From CALHRB01 sp964473465 (GTDB lineage Bacteria; Bacteroidota; Ignavibacteria; Kapaibacteriales; UBA2268): a stretch of DNA of 64,000 nt. The position numbers and the translations under genes were made by a program. Position 1 is the stretch's first letter. Every line of letters begins with the position of its first letter. The notes under the pieces were generated by a model. The model searched no databases, had not been told where the DNA came from, and worked only from the letters and a program-made list of their open reading frames with translations. Positions 28,677 to 37,779 of the stretch are shown piece by piece. The DNA lies in the NCBI GenBank assembly GCA_964473465.1, contig CAYYPE010000002.1, forward strand, positions 124,001 through 188,000, read 5' to 3'.

Positions 28677-30716
28677 ATGAAGAATTTTTTAGCAGTATTT
28701 TTGTTTATTTCTTTAATCATTTTAGGTTGTTCAAAAGACGAAGAGACATTAAAAATGGGAATTATTGACAAAATCACGATTAAAAAAGCTATCGACACAT
28801 TGACGAGGCAGTATGGCGAGAAGCAAAGATTCAGAATTGAAAAGGGAGTAAATCAGGTTGCCAGTTTTTGGATGGAAACCGATGGTAGTAAAGGCGATTT
28901 TGTACGTTTTTGCATTAACAATTTTGCAGGGACTGATGAATCACTCGACAAACTTTTTGAACGTTTGAGTTCTAATTTGGAATCTATCCTTGGTCATTTC
29001 AATAAAATTACTCTCGACCTGAATATGCCTTTGCATCTTGATAATTTCGAGATTCTGTCAATAGATGAAGTTTTCGCAGCATATAGTCCAGGGGCTCATC
29101 TAACTGATGACTTTTTCAAGAACAAAATTGCTTTTCATTTATTACTTAACTTCCCTTATTATACACTGGAAGAAAAAAACAAACTTGGCGAGAAATGGAC
29201 ACGCAAACAATGGGCTTATGCAAGAATGGGTGATTTTATAATATCACGGGTTCCCTCCGATGTTGCTCAGAAAATATCAGAAGCTCAAACAGCTGCAGAC
29301 AATTATATTTCACAGTATAACATTTATGCCGGTTACCTCGTTGATGATAAAGGAAAGACATATTTCCCGGAAGATTTAAAATTGATTTCCCATTGGAATC
29401 TTCGTGACGAAATTAAATCCCAGTATGGAAAACCCGATGGACTTCCTAAGCAGAAAATGATATATGAGGTTATGAAAAGGATTATCACTCAGGAAATTCC
29501 TCAGGAAGTAATCAATAAAAATAATTATCAATGGAACCCTTTCACTAATAAAATCTTTAAGGATGGCAAGGAAATCACAGCAAAACCAGAACCCGATACA
29601 AGGTATAAAATGCTACTAGATAATTTCCTTGCTGTGAAAGCCGCAGATCCTTACAATCCATACTATAAAACATATATTGAAAGAAAATTTGATAAAGAAA
29701 TGGAAATGCCGCTGAAAGAGGTGGAAGATCTGTTTGTTAAATTAGTATCTTCGGAAACCGCTAAAAAAGTTGGGGAACTAATCAAGAAAAGGTTGGGTAG
29801 AAACCTTGAACCTTATGATATCTGGTATGACGGCTTCAAAGCAAGAAGCACTATGTCTCAGGATGAGCTCGATAAAATTACAAAAAGCCGCTATCCAAAT
29901 ACAGATGCATTCCAAAAAGAACTACCTGTAATTTTGACAAAACTCGGTTTTTCGAAAGAATTGACTGATTTTATATCTGACAAAGTCGTTGTTGACCCTT
30001 CGAGAGGTGCAGGACACGCATGGGGAGCACAAATGAAATCCGAAAAAGCCAGACTGAGAACCCGTATAGGCAATGACGGTATGAACTACAAAGGTTACAA
30101 CATTGCTATTCACGAATTTGGTCATAACGTTGAACAAACTCTTAGTTTGCAAAAAGTGGATTATTATATGTTGAATGGCGTCCCAAACACTGCGTTTACA
30201 GAGGCAATTGCGTTTATCTTTCAATCGAGGGATTTAGAGCTTCTGGGAATTAAAAATGAAGATCCGAACAAGGAATACCTTGCTGCACTGGACAATTTCT
30301 GGATGAGTTATGAAATTATGGGTGTTTCTCTGCTCGATCAGGAGGTCTGGAAATGGCTCTATAATAATCCTGATGCTACTCCTGAAAAACTTAAAGAGCA
30401 GGTTATTAAGTCTGCAAAAGACATCTGGAACAAATACTATGCAGAAATTTTCGGAATCAAGGATCAGCCTATACTTGCAATTTATTCTCATATGATTGAC
30501 TATCCCCTTTATTTATCGGCTTATCCGATAGGTCATCTTATTGAGTTCCAGCTAGAAAAATACATGCAAGGCAAAAATTTTGCCGACGAGCTTGTAAGAG
30601 TATTAACTCAAGGTTGTCTGACACCAAAGGTCTGGATGAAAAATGCAGTCGGAAGCCCAGTTTCTGTTGATGCTACAATTGAAGCAGCAGAAGAAGCATT
30701 AAAGAATTTGAAATAG
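28677..30716 (+). CDS. Zinc metallopeptidase-like lipoprotein (M3-like HEXXH)
   Basis: The frame is open further upstream to 28560, but I chose ATG 28677 because it is preceded by GGAG at 28668-28671 and begins a lipoprotein signal with lipobox LIILGC. The 679-residue protein has the zinc-peptidase motif HEFGH at residues 479-483 and a likely third ligand, Glu, at 509 in VPNTAFTEAIAF. The spacing and the GxP...E context resemble the M3 (oligopeptidase) gluzincins, although the rest of the protein is not a recognised M3 sequence. It is probably a periplasmic or outer-membrane-anchored peptidase. It ends at a strong hairpin shared with the convergent gene. Confidence 0.72.
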   Translation: MKNFLAVFLFISLIILGCSKDEETLKMGIIDKITIKKAIDTLTRQYGEKQRFRIEKGVNQVASFWMETDGSKGDFVRFCINNFAGTDESLDKLFERLSSNLESILGHFNKITLDLNMPLHLDNFEILSIDEVFAAYSPGAHLTDDFFKNKIAFHLLLNFPYYTLEEKNKLGEKWTRKQWAYARMGDFIISRVPSDVAQKISEAQTAADNYISQYNIYAGYLVDDKGKTYFPEDLKLISHWNLRDEIKSQYGKPDGLPKQKMIYEVMKRIITQEIPQEVINKNNYQWNPFTNKIFKDGKEITAKPEPDTRYKMLLDNFLAVKAADPYNPYYKTYIERKFDKEMEMPLKEVEDLFVKLVSSETAKKVGELIKKRLGRNLEPYDIWYDGFKARSTMSQDELDKITKSRYPNTDAFQKELPVILTKLGFSKELTDFISDKVVVDPSRGAGHAWGAQMKSEKARLRTRIGNDGMNYKGYNIAIHEFGHNVEQTLSLQKVDYYMLNGVPNTAFTEAIAFIFQSRDLELLGIKNEDPNKEYLAALDNFWMSYEIMGVSLLDQEVWKWLYNNPDATPEKLKEQVIKSAKDIWNKYYAEIFGIKDQPILAIYSHMIDYPLYLSAYPIGHLIEFQLEKYMQGKNFADELVRVLTQGCLTPKVWMKNAVGSPVSVDATIEAAEEALKNLK

Positions 30717-30756
30717 TATTTAATTTTTAAAATTATTTAGCTGAATAACTTTAAAT

Positions 30757-30808
30757 AACAAGGATGTATGTTCTACCATTTGTATTTAGTAGCTCAAACA
30801 TCCTTGTT
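30757..30808. terminator. Hairpin between convergent genes, likely terminator
   Basis: A perfect 11-bp inverted repeat, AACAAGGATGT and ACATCCTTGTT, flanks 30 bases that can form a small inner stem (CTAC/GTAG). It is followed on the + strand by a TGTT repeat tract rather than a pure T-run. It sits between the peptidase and the convergent DUF4139 gene. Confidence 0.55.
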
Positions 30809-30889
30809 TGTTTGTTTGTTTAAAATCTTATTTTGAGCAACTAATTGATTTATTAACACTTAAATCAACAAGTAATTTTTGCTTACACA

Positions 30890-32278
30890 TTAATAAGCAT
30901 AACGGACTTTAAAATTCAGGGTCTGCTCTTTATTCTTATCCACTTTGACTTTGAAAATAACAGTTTGTGAGTCCTTTTTCTCAAATGGTATATTCGAAGA
31001 GAGTATTTCCCAGTCCGAGCCAAGAGTTCTCTCAACTTCAACTTCAATATTCTCATCCTTACGGTTTTTAATCTTGATTTCGTAAGTGTATTCGAAAACC
31101 TTATCCGAAATAGTTTTTTGGTCTAATTCTTTTTCTTCTGCAACGATATCAAAGGCATCGCCAACCTTTAGCTTGATTTTTTCATTTTTGGGGGTGTGGT
31201 CAACCATATCCTCGCCAATGAATTCGAGGGACTGCCCGTCTGATTTATATAATCTGACTTTTCCTTTTGGGAAGGGCATCCCAAGACCATTTTTTTCATT
31301 ATTTTCGAATTCGATGACAACAGCCACTTTATTAGTCTGATTAGAAGAATAATAATACCTGTAGAAACTTCCACTGCGATACAGATATTTTTTGCTTACA
31401 TTAACATTTTTTGCTTCAAAAAGAGATATTTGCTTGGTTTCGTTCTGGTTTATTGTAGTTGGATTCTTTAAGTTATAGATATGGTATTCAAAAAATGCTT
31501 TCTCCTCGAATTGTTGAGGTGGAGCTTCATACGTAGCAGCATTTTTTTCCTGATAATCCATATAAGCTCGATAGGGTTGTGGTTGAATTAAATTAACATC
31601 GCCGGCAATAAGCTTCAGAACTGCCTGAGGATAAGTTGCCCCTGAATTATTTTCGATACTAACCCATGAATTTAGATCAATTTTAGCATCGTTTTTATCC
31701 AACACAGCAACATATTCTGCGTGCCAGTTCATTCCCTGTGTTTGATAGGAAAGTTCAATTTCTTTGTTCCCATCATTTTTTGAACTGATTTTCCAAACGA
31801 GTGTTGGTTTTGTAATTAATCCTTCGGGCAATGAGCCGACAGTAATCTGATATTTGCTGATGTCGGGGATCATAAGCAAGCCACCGCTTGTTGTTCTGAG
31901 GACAATTTGAGTATTATTGATTGATAGTAGCGTTCCTTCGATAGATTTACCCTGATCGGAAATCATAGAAACTGATTTGTCTATGTATTTCTCTAAAATT
32001 TTTAACAAACTGACAAGGTCATAGCGATAATTTTGTTCAAGCACCTGACCGTCGAACTTGATATTTACGCTTGTTGGGTCAATCATTTGGGCAACGTCAG
32101 TCATATTGATCTCTGAAATTCCTGATTTAATGTTAAAATTTCTGATATCCCTTATAACTCCAAGATTATTATTATAAACAGTAACATATAATGCTTTTCT
32201 CTCAACCGGCTGGCTTTGAGAAACTGAAATAAAACTTAGTAGTATTAGTAAAGTTCCAGAAATTATTTTCATATTCAT
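30890..32278 (-). CDS. DUF4139 domain-containing protein
   Basis: This exported protein of about 462 residues has a signal peptide (to SQSQ near residue 22), then an N-terminal segment VYNNNLGVIRDIR of the type seen in DUF4139 (mucoidy-inhibitor-A-like) proteins. A long beta-rich domain with NWHAEYVAVLDKNDAKI near residue 185 follows. I chose ATG 32278, because AAGGGG lies five bases upstream; a GTG at 32281 and an ATG at 32272 are alternatives. The family is widespread and its function is not established. It is divergent from the next gene across a 400-base AT-rich region. Confidence 0.82.
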   Translation of the reverse strand: MNMKIISGTLLILLSFISVSQSQPVERKALYVTVYNNNLGVIRDIRNFNIKSGISEINMTDVAQMIDPTSVNIKFDGQVLEQNYRYDLVSLLKILEKYIDKSVSMISDQGKSIEGTLLSINNTQIVLRTTSGGLLMIPDISKYQITVGSLPEGLITKPTLVWKISSKNDGNKEIELSYQTQGMNWHAEYVAVLDKNDAKIDLNSWVSIENNSGATYPQAVLKLIAGDVNLIQPQPYRAYMDYQEKNAATYEAPPQQFEEKAFFEYHIYNLKNPTTINQNETKQISLFEAKNVNVSKKYLYRSGSFYRYYYSSNQTNKVAVVIEFENNEKNGLGMPFPKGKVRLYKSDGQSLEFIGEDMVDHTPKNEKIKLKVGDAFDIVAEEKELDQKTISDKVFEYTYEIKIKNRKDENIEVEVERTLGSDWEILSSNIPFEKKDSQTVIFKVKVDKNKEQTLNFKVRYAY

Positions 32279-32680
32279 CACATCCCCTTAAAATTTAATA
32301 TATTTGAAATTCAAATTTAATATCCATTTTTTATTTATTTGTTTCAAAATATAATTATTTTTTCTGATACTTTCACTTTTCATTGCAGTAAGGTTATCAA
32401 TTGTATCATCAGGTTAATATCATACCTTGTATAAAATTTACATAAGTGAGTAAGAACAGTTTTAGTGAATTAGGACAAGCTTTCTAAGTAGTCATCAATT
32501 CTTGAGTCGTTTTTTTTATGATATTTCTGAATCAAGTATATAAATGATATGACTTAAAATTAAAAGAAATATTTTGCTATCATCCAAACTAACAATGGTA
32601 TTAAAAAATTAAATGAAACCAGAAAAAAAAATTTACGTAATTCTTTTTGGTTTTGTTTTTTTTATAAAATGAGGTTTAAG
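32279..32680. other. 402-base intergenic region, divergent promoters expected
   Basis: This AT-rich region separates two divergent genes. A perfect 7-bp inverted repeat with a one-base centre (ATTTGAA A TTCAAAT) lies at 32302-32316, just upstream of the DUF4139 ribosome binding site, and could be an operator. A 19-codon open frame at 32613-32672 ends inside the ribosome binding site of the next gene. No RNA gene or clear promoter pair was recognised. Confidence 0.4.
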
Positions 32681-33313
32681 ATGAAATGGTTATTATCTTT
32701 ATTATGTTTATCTTTATTATCAATTTCTGTTTATTCACAGGATAAATCTAAAGAACAAACATTGTTCGGTAATGATGAAGTCTGGCATGGAGGATATGGG
32801 GCAGGAGAATTAAAAATTACCAAGATAAATGATGAGCTTGGTCTGATGATTGGCGGAAGAGGAGGATGGATTATCAATAGTATTTTTTCGACTGGAGGAG
32901 CAGGGTATGGCCTTGTAACAAATCATAAAATATCAGATTATTACGGTAAGGATTCATCTGCATATTTACGTATCTGTTATGGTGGAGTTTATCTTAATTA
33001 TATTAACAATTCCGATGAATTGGTTCATTTTACGATTAGCGCCCTGATAGGAGCTGGTTCAGCCTTATATACTCAATCTTGGACAGAATTAATAAATCAT
33101 GACTGGGACTACAAAAAAAGCTAGAATCGTGAGATTACGCCATTTTTCATATTTGAACCAGGTGTTGGTGTGGAATTAAACCTTACAAGTTTTATGAGAA
33201 TTGAATTGGGAGCAAGCTATCGAATTGTTTCGGGAATAGATATGACAAGAACTAAGAATTCTGATATATCGGGTCCATCAGGTAATCTGGCTATCAAGTT
33301 TGGTAAATTTTGA
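32681..33313 (+). pseudogene. Outer-membrane beta-barrel-type protein interrupted by in-frame TAG
   Basis: The ATG at 32681 is preceded by GAGG at 32671-32674 and opens a signal peptide (MKWLLSLLCLSLLSISVYSQ). A TAG at 33122-33124 stops the frame after 147 codons. The same frame then continues without a stop for 62 codons to a TGA at 33311-33313. The downstream part looks like genuine protein: FEPGVGVELNLTSFMRIELG and a C-terminal LAIKFGKF, typical of small outer-membrane barrels. A terminator lies 40 bases after the TGA. The simplest reading is a single nonsense change or sequencing error in a gene of about 210 codons; readthrough is less likely. Confidence 0.7.
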
Positions 33314-33352
33314 TATAGTTTAATACAATTGTAATTTACTGAAATATATCAT

Positions 33353-33378
33353 GGGCAGACTTTTCTGCCCTTTTCTTT
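33353..33378 (+). terminator. Intrinsic terminator
   Basis: A 7-bp perfect stem GGGCAGA / TCTGCCC with a four-base loop is followed directly by TTTTCTTT. It terminates the + strand transcript of the interrupted barrel gene. Confidence 0.85.
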
Positions 33379-33509
33379 ATTTGAAATTCTATTTTGAAAA
33401 AAGTTTAAAAATAATTAAGCATATGTCCACAGTGAGTGAGTTATTGAGAAAAGAGGGGAACAAAAAAGTTATCAACAATTCACTACAATTGTGTAATATT
33501 TCTATTTAT

Positions 33510-33926
33510 TTACTCACCAATAATCTTTATAAGAACCCTTTTCCTTCTCATTCCATCGAATTCACCATAGAAAATCTGTTCCCATGGACCGAAATCGAGT
33601 TTACCGTCTGTTATTGCAACTGTAACCTCACGCCCCATTATCTGCCTTTTCAAATGAGCATCAGCATTGTCCTCGAAACCATTATGCCGATATTGAGAAT
33701 GGGGTTTTTCGGGAGCTAATTTTTCCAGCCAGTGTTCAAAATCGTAGTGAAGCCCCGATTCGTCATCGTTTATGAAGACGCTTGCAGTGATATGCATGGC
33801 ATTTACCAGAACAAGTCCTTCCTTGACTCCGCTCTCACTTACTGCCTGTTGCACCTGTGGAGTAATGTTGATAAACTCCCTCCGGGATTTAGTCTGAAAC
33901 CATAATTCTTTTCGATAGCTTTTCAT
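33510..33926 (-). CDS. YjbQ/UPF0047 family protein (secondary thiamine-phosphate synthase type)
   Basis: The 138-residue protein matches the UPF0047/YjbQ family, of which some members rescue thiamine-phosphate synthase mutants. It has HITASVFINDDESGLHYDFE near residue 45, the conserved H...R...N.DAH segment (HSQYRHNGFEDNADAHLK) near 75, and GREVTVAITDGKLDFGPWEQIF near 98. It is the last gene of the five-gene minus-strand run and starts 4 bases after the CoA-binding gene. The biochemical role in vivo is uncertain. Confidence 0.88.
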   Translation of the reverse strand: MKSYRKELWFQTKSRREFINITPQVQQAVSESGVKEGLVLVNAMHITASVFINDDESGLHYDFEHWLEKLAPEKPHSQYRHNGFEDNADAHLKRQIMGREVTVAITDGKLDFGPWEQIFYGEFDGMRRKRVLIKIIGE

Positions 33927-33930
33927 TTAT

Positions 33931-34383
33931 TTACTTAGGATATTTACCAAAAACTTTTACGAAAAATTTATGAAGATTATGCGGAAATGACTCGTCGGCA
34001 AGAAACATCATCAAACATCTTTTGCTAACAACATTCATATTGTGTTGATTGCAAAATTCAATAGCTTCTTTTGATTCGGAGCCTTGCTGAAGCCAAACCT
34101 TTTTGATTTCATTTTTTTGGGCATCCTCCAAAAGCTTTAACACAGCATCCGGCTTTACTGAGCATATTAATGCATCAACTTTTTCGGGGAGACTGTCAAG
34201 AGTCTGATAGCATTTTACTCCCTTGTATTCAGTCAGATTTGGATTTACGGGATAGGTTTTTATTTCTTTCTTTACCAATTCGTCATAAATATAATTACCG
34301 AATTTATCCTTATTATTCGAAACACCAGCAAGAGCAAATACTTTGCTTGCCAAGAAATCTGTGATCATTTCTTTTTCACTCAT
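33931..34383 (-). CDS. CoA-binding (YccU-like) protein
   Basis: The 150-residue protein is a single Rossmann-type CoA-binding domain (CoA_binding_2). It has FALAGVSNNKDKFGNYIYDEL near residue 16, the YPVNPNL and YKGVKCYQTLDSLPEKVDALI segments that follow the first strands, and KKVWLQQGSESKEAIEFCNQ near 93. It lies 23 bases after the molybdenum hydroxylase large-subunit gene on the same strand. Its function is not established in this family. Confidence 0.9.
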   Translation of the reverse strand: MSEKEMITDFLASKVFALAGVSNNKDKFGNYIYDELVKKEIKTYPVNPNLTEYKGVKCYQTLDSLPEKVDALICSVKPDAVLKLLEDAQKNEIKKVWLQQGSESKEAIEFCNQHNMNVVSKRCLMMFLADESFPHNLHKFFVKVFGKYPK

Positions 34384-34406
34384 TTTTGTTCCATTATTAT
34401 TAAAAA

Positions 34407-36755
34407 TTATTTTTTCATTATTGGAAATGAATAAGAATCAATCCCATCAGAAAACAATACATAATAAGTCCCTGAAGCTACGGAGGGCAGGTTTAATTCT
34501 CCGAAATAATGAGAACCAGCAAAATCAATAGCTGTTTGCAATAGCTTCTTACCGAGTATATCAATAATTGTTATATCAAGTTTGGGCTGATTCCATCTTT
34601 TTAATTTTATGATTAATTTAAAGGAAGACTCAAAAGGAGTCGGAATTGCTTCAAATTCTACATTGTTATCTATCGAGGTTTTTTTTTCAACGTTGCTAAT
34701 CAGACTTGTGTAGGCTATAGGGAGTTTTCGGATTCGAATACCAGTAGCATCAAATATAGCATTACACAAAGCTGGTGTTACAGACGGAAAACCAACTTCA
34801 CCCATTCCCGATGGCGTTTCCGAAGTAATAATGACATCTATATCAAAATCGGGAACATCCTCCATAGTGAGCCACCTGAAATTATTAAAGCCAGATTGCT
34901 GAATTTCGCCGTTTTTGATTGTAATTTCAGTGTTAAGTGCCGTGGAAAAGGCATCAATTGCTGCTCCCATAATTTGATTTTTTACGTTTCCCGGGTTAAT
35001 TGCAAAGCCCGGATCAACAACCGCAAATACCTTATGTATTTTTAATTTTCCTTCTTCGCTAACAGAGACTTCCACAACATGAGCAATATAAGCTCCGTAG
35101 CCAACAAAAGCAGCAATACCTCTACCCCAGCCTTTTGGTAAATTTGATCCCCAATTGGATTTTTCAGCTACCAGCTTAAGAACATTTTTCAGCCTTGTAT
35201 CTTTTGCCAATTCATACCTGAATAGGTAAGGGTCTTTTTCTGCAAGGTGAGCTAATTCATCCATTAATGATTCATTTACAAAAATATTTTGTGTGTTATC
35301 TACCGAACGCCATGGACCAGACCTTATTCCATAACTTCGAGATGCTGTCTGGTTTACTATATTAGGAATGTCATAACTGGGATTATTAGGTGAAACATCG
35401 CCCTGAGAGATTACTTTCTGAATCCATCCAGATGGTTTGCCATCACTGGTTATTCCAGCTTTGACTGCGTGAATACTAGCAGGTCTGTAATTATCATTTT
35501 TTATGTCATCTTCTTTTGTATAGAAAAACAATACAGGATAACCAGAGGCTTTCGAAATTTTTGCTGCCATAACAATATAATCATTGTCATGACGGCGACC
35601 GAATCCGCCCCCGGATAGCATTACATTTACTCTCACATCAGCACTGGATAAACTCAATGCATTTGCAACGGCAGTCCGTGCTGTCTGCGGATTTTGAGTT
35701 CCTGCCCATATTTCACACCTTCCATCGCTGAACTTAGCAAAAGCACTCATTGGTTCCATTGTTGCATGTGCAAGGAAAGGAACTTCGTAAATTCCCTCAA
35801 TAAACTTACTTGTATTGGCAGGGAGATTTGGCAAAGTTCCGATTCTGTCAATCCATTCTTTGCGGATATCTTCAGAACTAAAATCCGAATTGTTTTTCCA
35901 AGTTGCTTTCAGAGCTTTTCTTCCTTCAAGGGCTGCAAATGAATTCTCCGCAACTACGGCTATTCCTTCACTTAGCTGATAAACCCCAAGAACTCCCTTT
36001 ACTTTTAAAGCATCTTTATCATCGAAGGACTGCAGAGAACCCTTTACATAGGGACATCTGAGTATCACGGCATATTTCATTCCTTCGATTCTGAAATCGC
36101 TTCCATATTTTGCTTTCCCTTGAACAATATCAGGTTCATCAAAATTCCATTTTGTTTTACCTAATATTTTGAATTCAGAAAATCCTTTCTGCGTTACCGA
36201 ATTAGCTGGCGGAACCGGCAAGGTTAAAGCTTTGTCAACAAGTTCCCCATAGGATAGTTTCCTATTGCCGTCTTTTTCGTAAACAAAGCTTTTCTCAGAA
36301 TAGCATTTGCTTTCGGATATTCCCCAGATGAGCGAAGCCGCAGATATAAGCATTTTCTTAGCCTGAGCTCCTGCTATTCTTAACGGTTGCCAGAATGTGC
36401 GAATACTCGTGCTTCCGCCTGTTGACTGATTCCCATATTTTGAATCTCCTTCGGCATTTCTCACTCTGACTAAATTCCAATCAGCATCCAGTTCTTCTGC
36501 TACAATCATTGGGAACGATGTCCTTACTCCCTGACCGAGCTCTGATCGTGCAATTGTTACAATAAGCTCATTGTCTTTGGTAATTTCAACCCACACACTC
36601 GGAGCAAAGCTCATAATTTTATTATTCCCATCTTCGGCGATGATAAGTTCCGCCAGAGCTTTGTCCGACGCTGCGAAACCTGTTACAATCCCTGCAAAGG
36701 TGAGAGCGGAACCAAAGATAAACCTTCTTCTGGAGATATTGTTTTTTTCGTTCAT
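34407..36755 (-). CDS. Xanthine dehydrogenase family molybdopterin-binding subunit (IorB-like) with Tat signal and T9SS sorting domain
   Basis: The 782-residue protein begins with a twin-arginine signal: SRRRF at residues 8-12 followed by a hydrophobic stretch. The middle is a molybdopterin-binding subunit of the isoquinoline 1-oxidoreductase beta type, with GQGVRTSFPMIVAEELDADW near residue 75, LSGGGFGRRHDNDYIVMAAK near 380 and GMGEVGFPSVTPALCNAIFDATG near 655. From about residue 704 there is a T9SS type-A sorting domain (IPTPFESSFKLIIKL, ITIIDILGKKLLQ, GTYYVLFSDG) at the extreme C-terminus. Tat plus T9SS signals on a cofactor enzyme is unusual. The [2Fe-2S] subunit gene is 2 bases upstream. 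Confidence 0.88.
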   Translation of the reverse strand: MNEKNNISRRRFIFGSALTFAGIVTGFAASDKALAELIIAEDGNNKIMSFAPSVWVEITKDNELIVTIARSELGQGVRTSFPMIVAEELDADWNLVRVRNAEGDSKYGNQSTGGSTSIRTFWQPLRIAGAQAKKMLISAASLIWGISESKCYSEKSFVYEKDGNRKLSYGELVDKALTLPVPPANSVTQKGFSEFKILGKTKWNFDEPDIVQGKAKYGSDFRIEGMKYAVILRCPYVKGSLQSFDDKDALKVKGVLGVYQLSEGIAVVAENSFAALEGRKALKATWKNNSDFSSEDIRKEWIDRIGTLPNLPANTSKFIEGIYEVPFLAHATMEPMSAFAKFSDGRCEIWAGTQNPQTARTAVANALSLSSADVRVNVMLSGGGFGRRHDNDYIVMAAKISKASGYPVLFFYTKEDDIKNDNYRPASIHAVKAGITSDGKPSGWIQKVISQGDVSPNNPSYDIPNIVNQTASRSYGIRSGPWRSVDNTQNIFVNESLMDELAHLAEKDPYLFRYELAKDTRLKNVLKLVAEKSNWGSNLPKGWGRGIAAFVGYGAYIAHVVEVSVSEEGKLKIHKVFAVVDPGFAINPGNVKNQIMGAAIDAFSTALNTEITIKNGEIQQSGFNNFRWLTMEDVPDFDIDVIITSETPSGMGEVGFPSVTPALCNAIFDATGIRIRKLPIAYTSLISNVEKKTSIDNNVEFEAIPTPFESSFKLIIKLKRWNQPKLDITIIDILGKKLLQTAIDFAGSHYFGELNLPSVASGTYYVLFSDGIDSYSFPIMKK

Positions 36756-36757
36756 AA

Positions 36758-37204
36758 TTATCCCTTTGAAGCAAGAATTATAGCATCTCTTATTTTGTTA
36801 TATGTCCCGCAACGACAAATGTTGTTGGACATTTCGGAGTTTATCTCTTCAATTGTTGGCTTTGGCTTTTTCCTAAGCAATGCAGCAGCAGTCATAATTT
36901 GTCCGGGCTGACAGTAACCACATTGACTGACCCCTATTTCCACCCATGCTTTTTGCAAAGGATGACTTCCATCATCGGAAAGTCCTTCAATTGTTGTTAT
37001 TTTTTTGTTGCCTATAAATCTAACAGGTATAAGGCAGGATTGCTCAGCATTGCCATCAATCAGGACTGTGCAGGACCTGCAAAATCCAATTCCGCAGCCA
37101 TATTTTGTTCCGGTCAACCCTAAAACATCCCTCAGAACCCATAATAAGGGCATATCGGGATCTACATCAAGTTCATAATCTTTATTGTTAATATTGAGAA
37201 TCAT
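36758..37204 (-). CDS. [2Fe-2S] subunit of molybdenum hydroxylase (IorA-like)
   Basis: The 148-residue iron-sulfur subunit carries two clusters. The plant-ferredoxin-type cluster uses C37, C42, C45 and C57 (CGIGFCRSC). The second uses C95, C98, C130 and C132 (CGYCQPG, then CRCG). It has no signal peptide, so it would leave the cytoplasm only by hitchhiking with the Tat-borne large subunit. It is separated from the large subunit by 2 bases. No FAD (medium) subunit is present, as expected for the IorAB type, which passes electrons to cytochromes or other acceptors. Confidence 0.95.
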   Translation of the reverse strand: MILNINNKDYELDVDPDMPLLWVLRDVLGLTGTKYGCGIGFCRSCTVLIDGNAEQSCLIPVRFIGNKKITTIEGLSDDGSHPLQKAWVEIGVSQCGYCQPGQIMTAAALLRKKPKPTIEEINSEMSNNICRCGTYNKIRDAIILASKG

Positions 37205-37228
37205 TTGATTACCCCAGTCTATTTCAAT

Positions 37229-37600
37229 CTATTTGAAAGCAGTTACTTCAATTTCTAACAAACATCCCATGGGTAAATTACCACAGGGCACTATAGCCCT
37301 CGCCGGTTTGTGTTCGCCAAAAAATTCACTGTAAACATTATTTACTTCGCCTCTAAGTTCAATATCAGTCAGATATATCCTCGCCTGAAGAACTTGATTT
37401 TTGTTGCTTCCTGCTTCAATTAGAATTGTATTGATATTTTCAAGGATTTGTTTTGTCTGTGCAGAAATACCTTCGGGGATTTCATTTGTTGCAGGGTTAA
37501 TTGGTAGTTGACCCGCAAGGAAAAGCATTCCATTATGCTCGACGCAATGTGAATAATGCCCTAAAACTTTTGGAAATTTTTCGCTTGAATAAGTTTTCAT
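37229..37600 (-). CDS. RidA-family enamine/imine deaminase
   Basis: The 123-residue protein is a RidA/YjgF/UK114 member: LFLAGQLPINPATNEIPEG near residue 27, QTKQILENINTILIEAG near 48, ARIYLTDI near 73 and the C-terminal conserved Arg in KPARAIVPCGNLPMGCLLEIEV near 98-118. RidA hydrolyses reactive enamine/imine intermediates. It is the first gene of the minus-strand run, 24 bases before the [2Fe-2S] subunit gene, and may serve the same substrate pathway, though that is inference. Confidence 0.93.
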   Translation of the reverse strand: MKTYSSEKFPKVLGHYSHCVEHNGMLFLAGQLPINPATNEIPEGISAQTKQILENINTILIEAGSNKNQVLQARIYLTDIELRGEVNNVYSEFFGEHKPARAIVPCGNLPMGCLLEIEVTAFK

Positions 37601-37779
37601 AATAAAAATCTTAAATATTTTAACAAACTCATTTACTCAAATTTAAAAATATAATACTGATTTAAAAAATAAACTGACTGTTAATTTTTTTAATAATATT
37701 ATCTATTAATGAATTAAATGAGTTCAACAAAAAAATTCGTAAATTTATCTTTTAAAGTTATCAATTATTTGGAAAAAAG

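Noticed and set aside
30790..30825. TGTT repeats as a CRISPR or microsatellite
   Set aside because: Only four short units following a hairpin; best read as the tail of a terminator.
33421..33500. TGTCCACA and TTATCAACA as DnaA boxes
   Set aside because: Only two imperfect boxes, in an ordinary intergenic region, with no cluster or unwinding element recognised.
33351..33719. A 122-codon open frame on the + strand
   Set aside because: It begins in the terminator hairpin and runs antisense through the clearly recognisable YjbQ-family gene.
35330..35400. GTGAAACA half-sites here and near 40434 as parS
   Set aside because: Only one arm is present and the CACG centre is missing.
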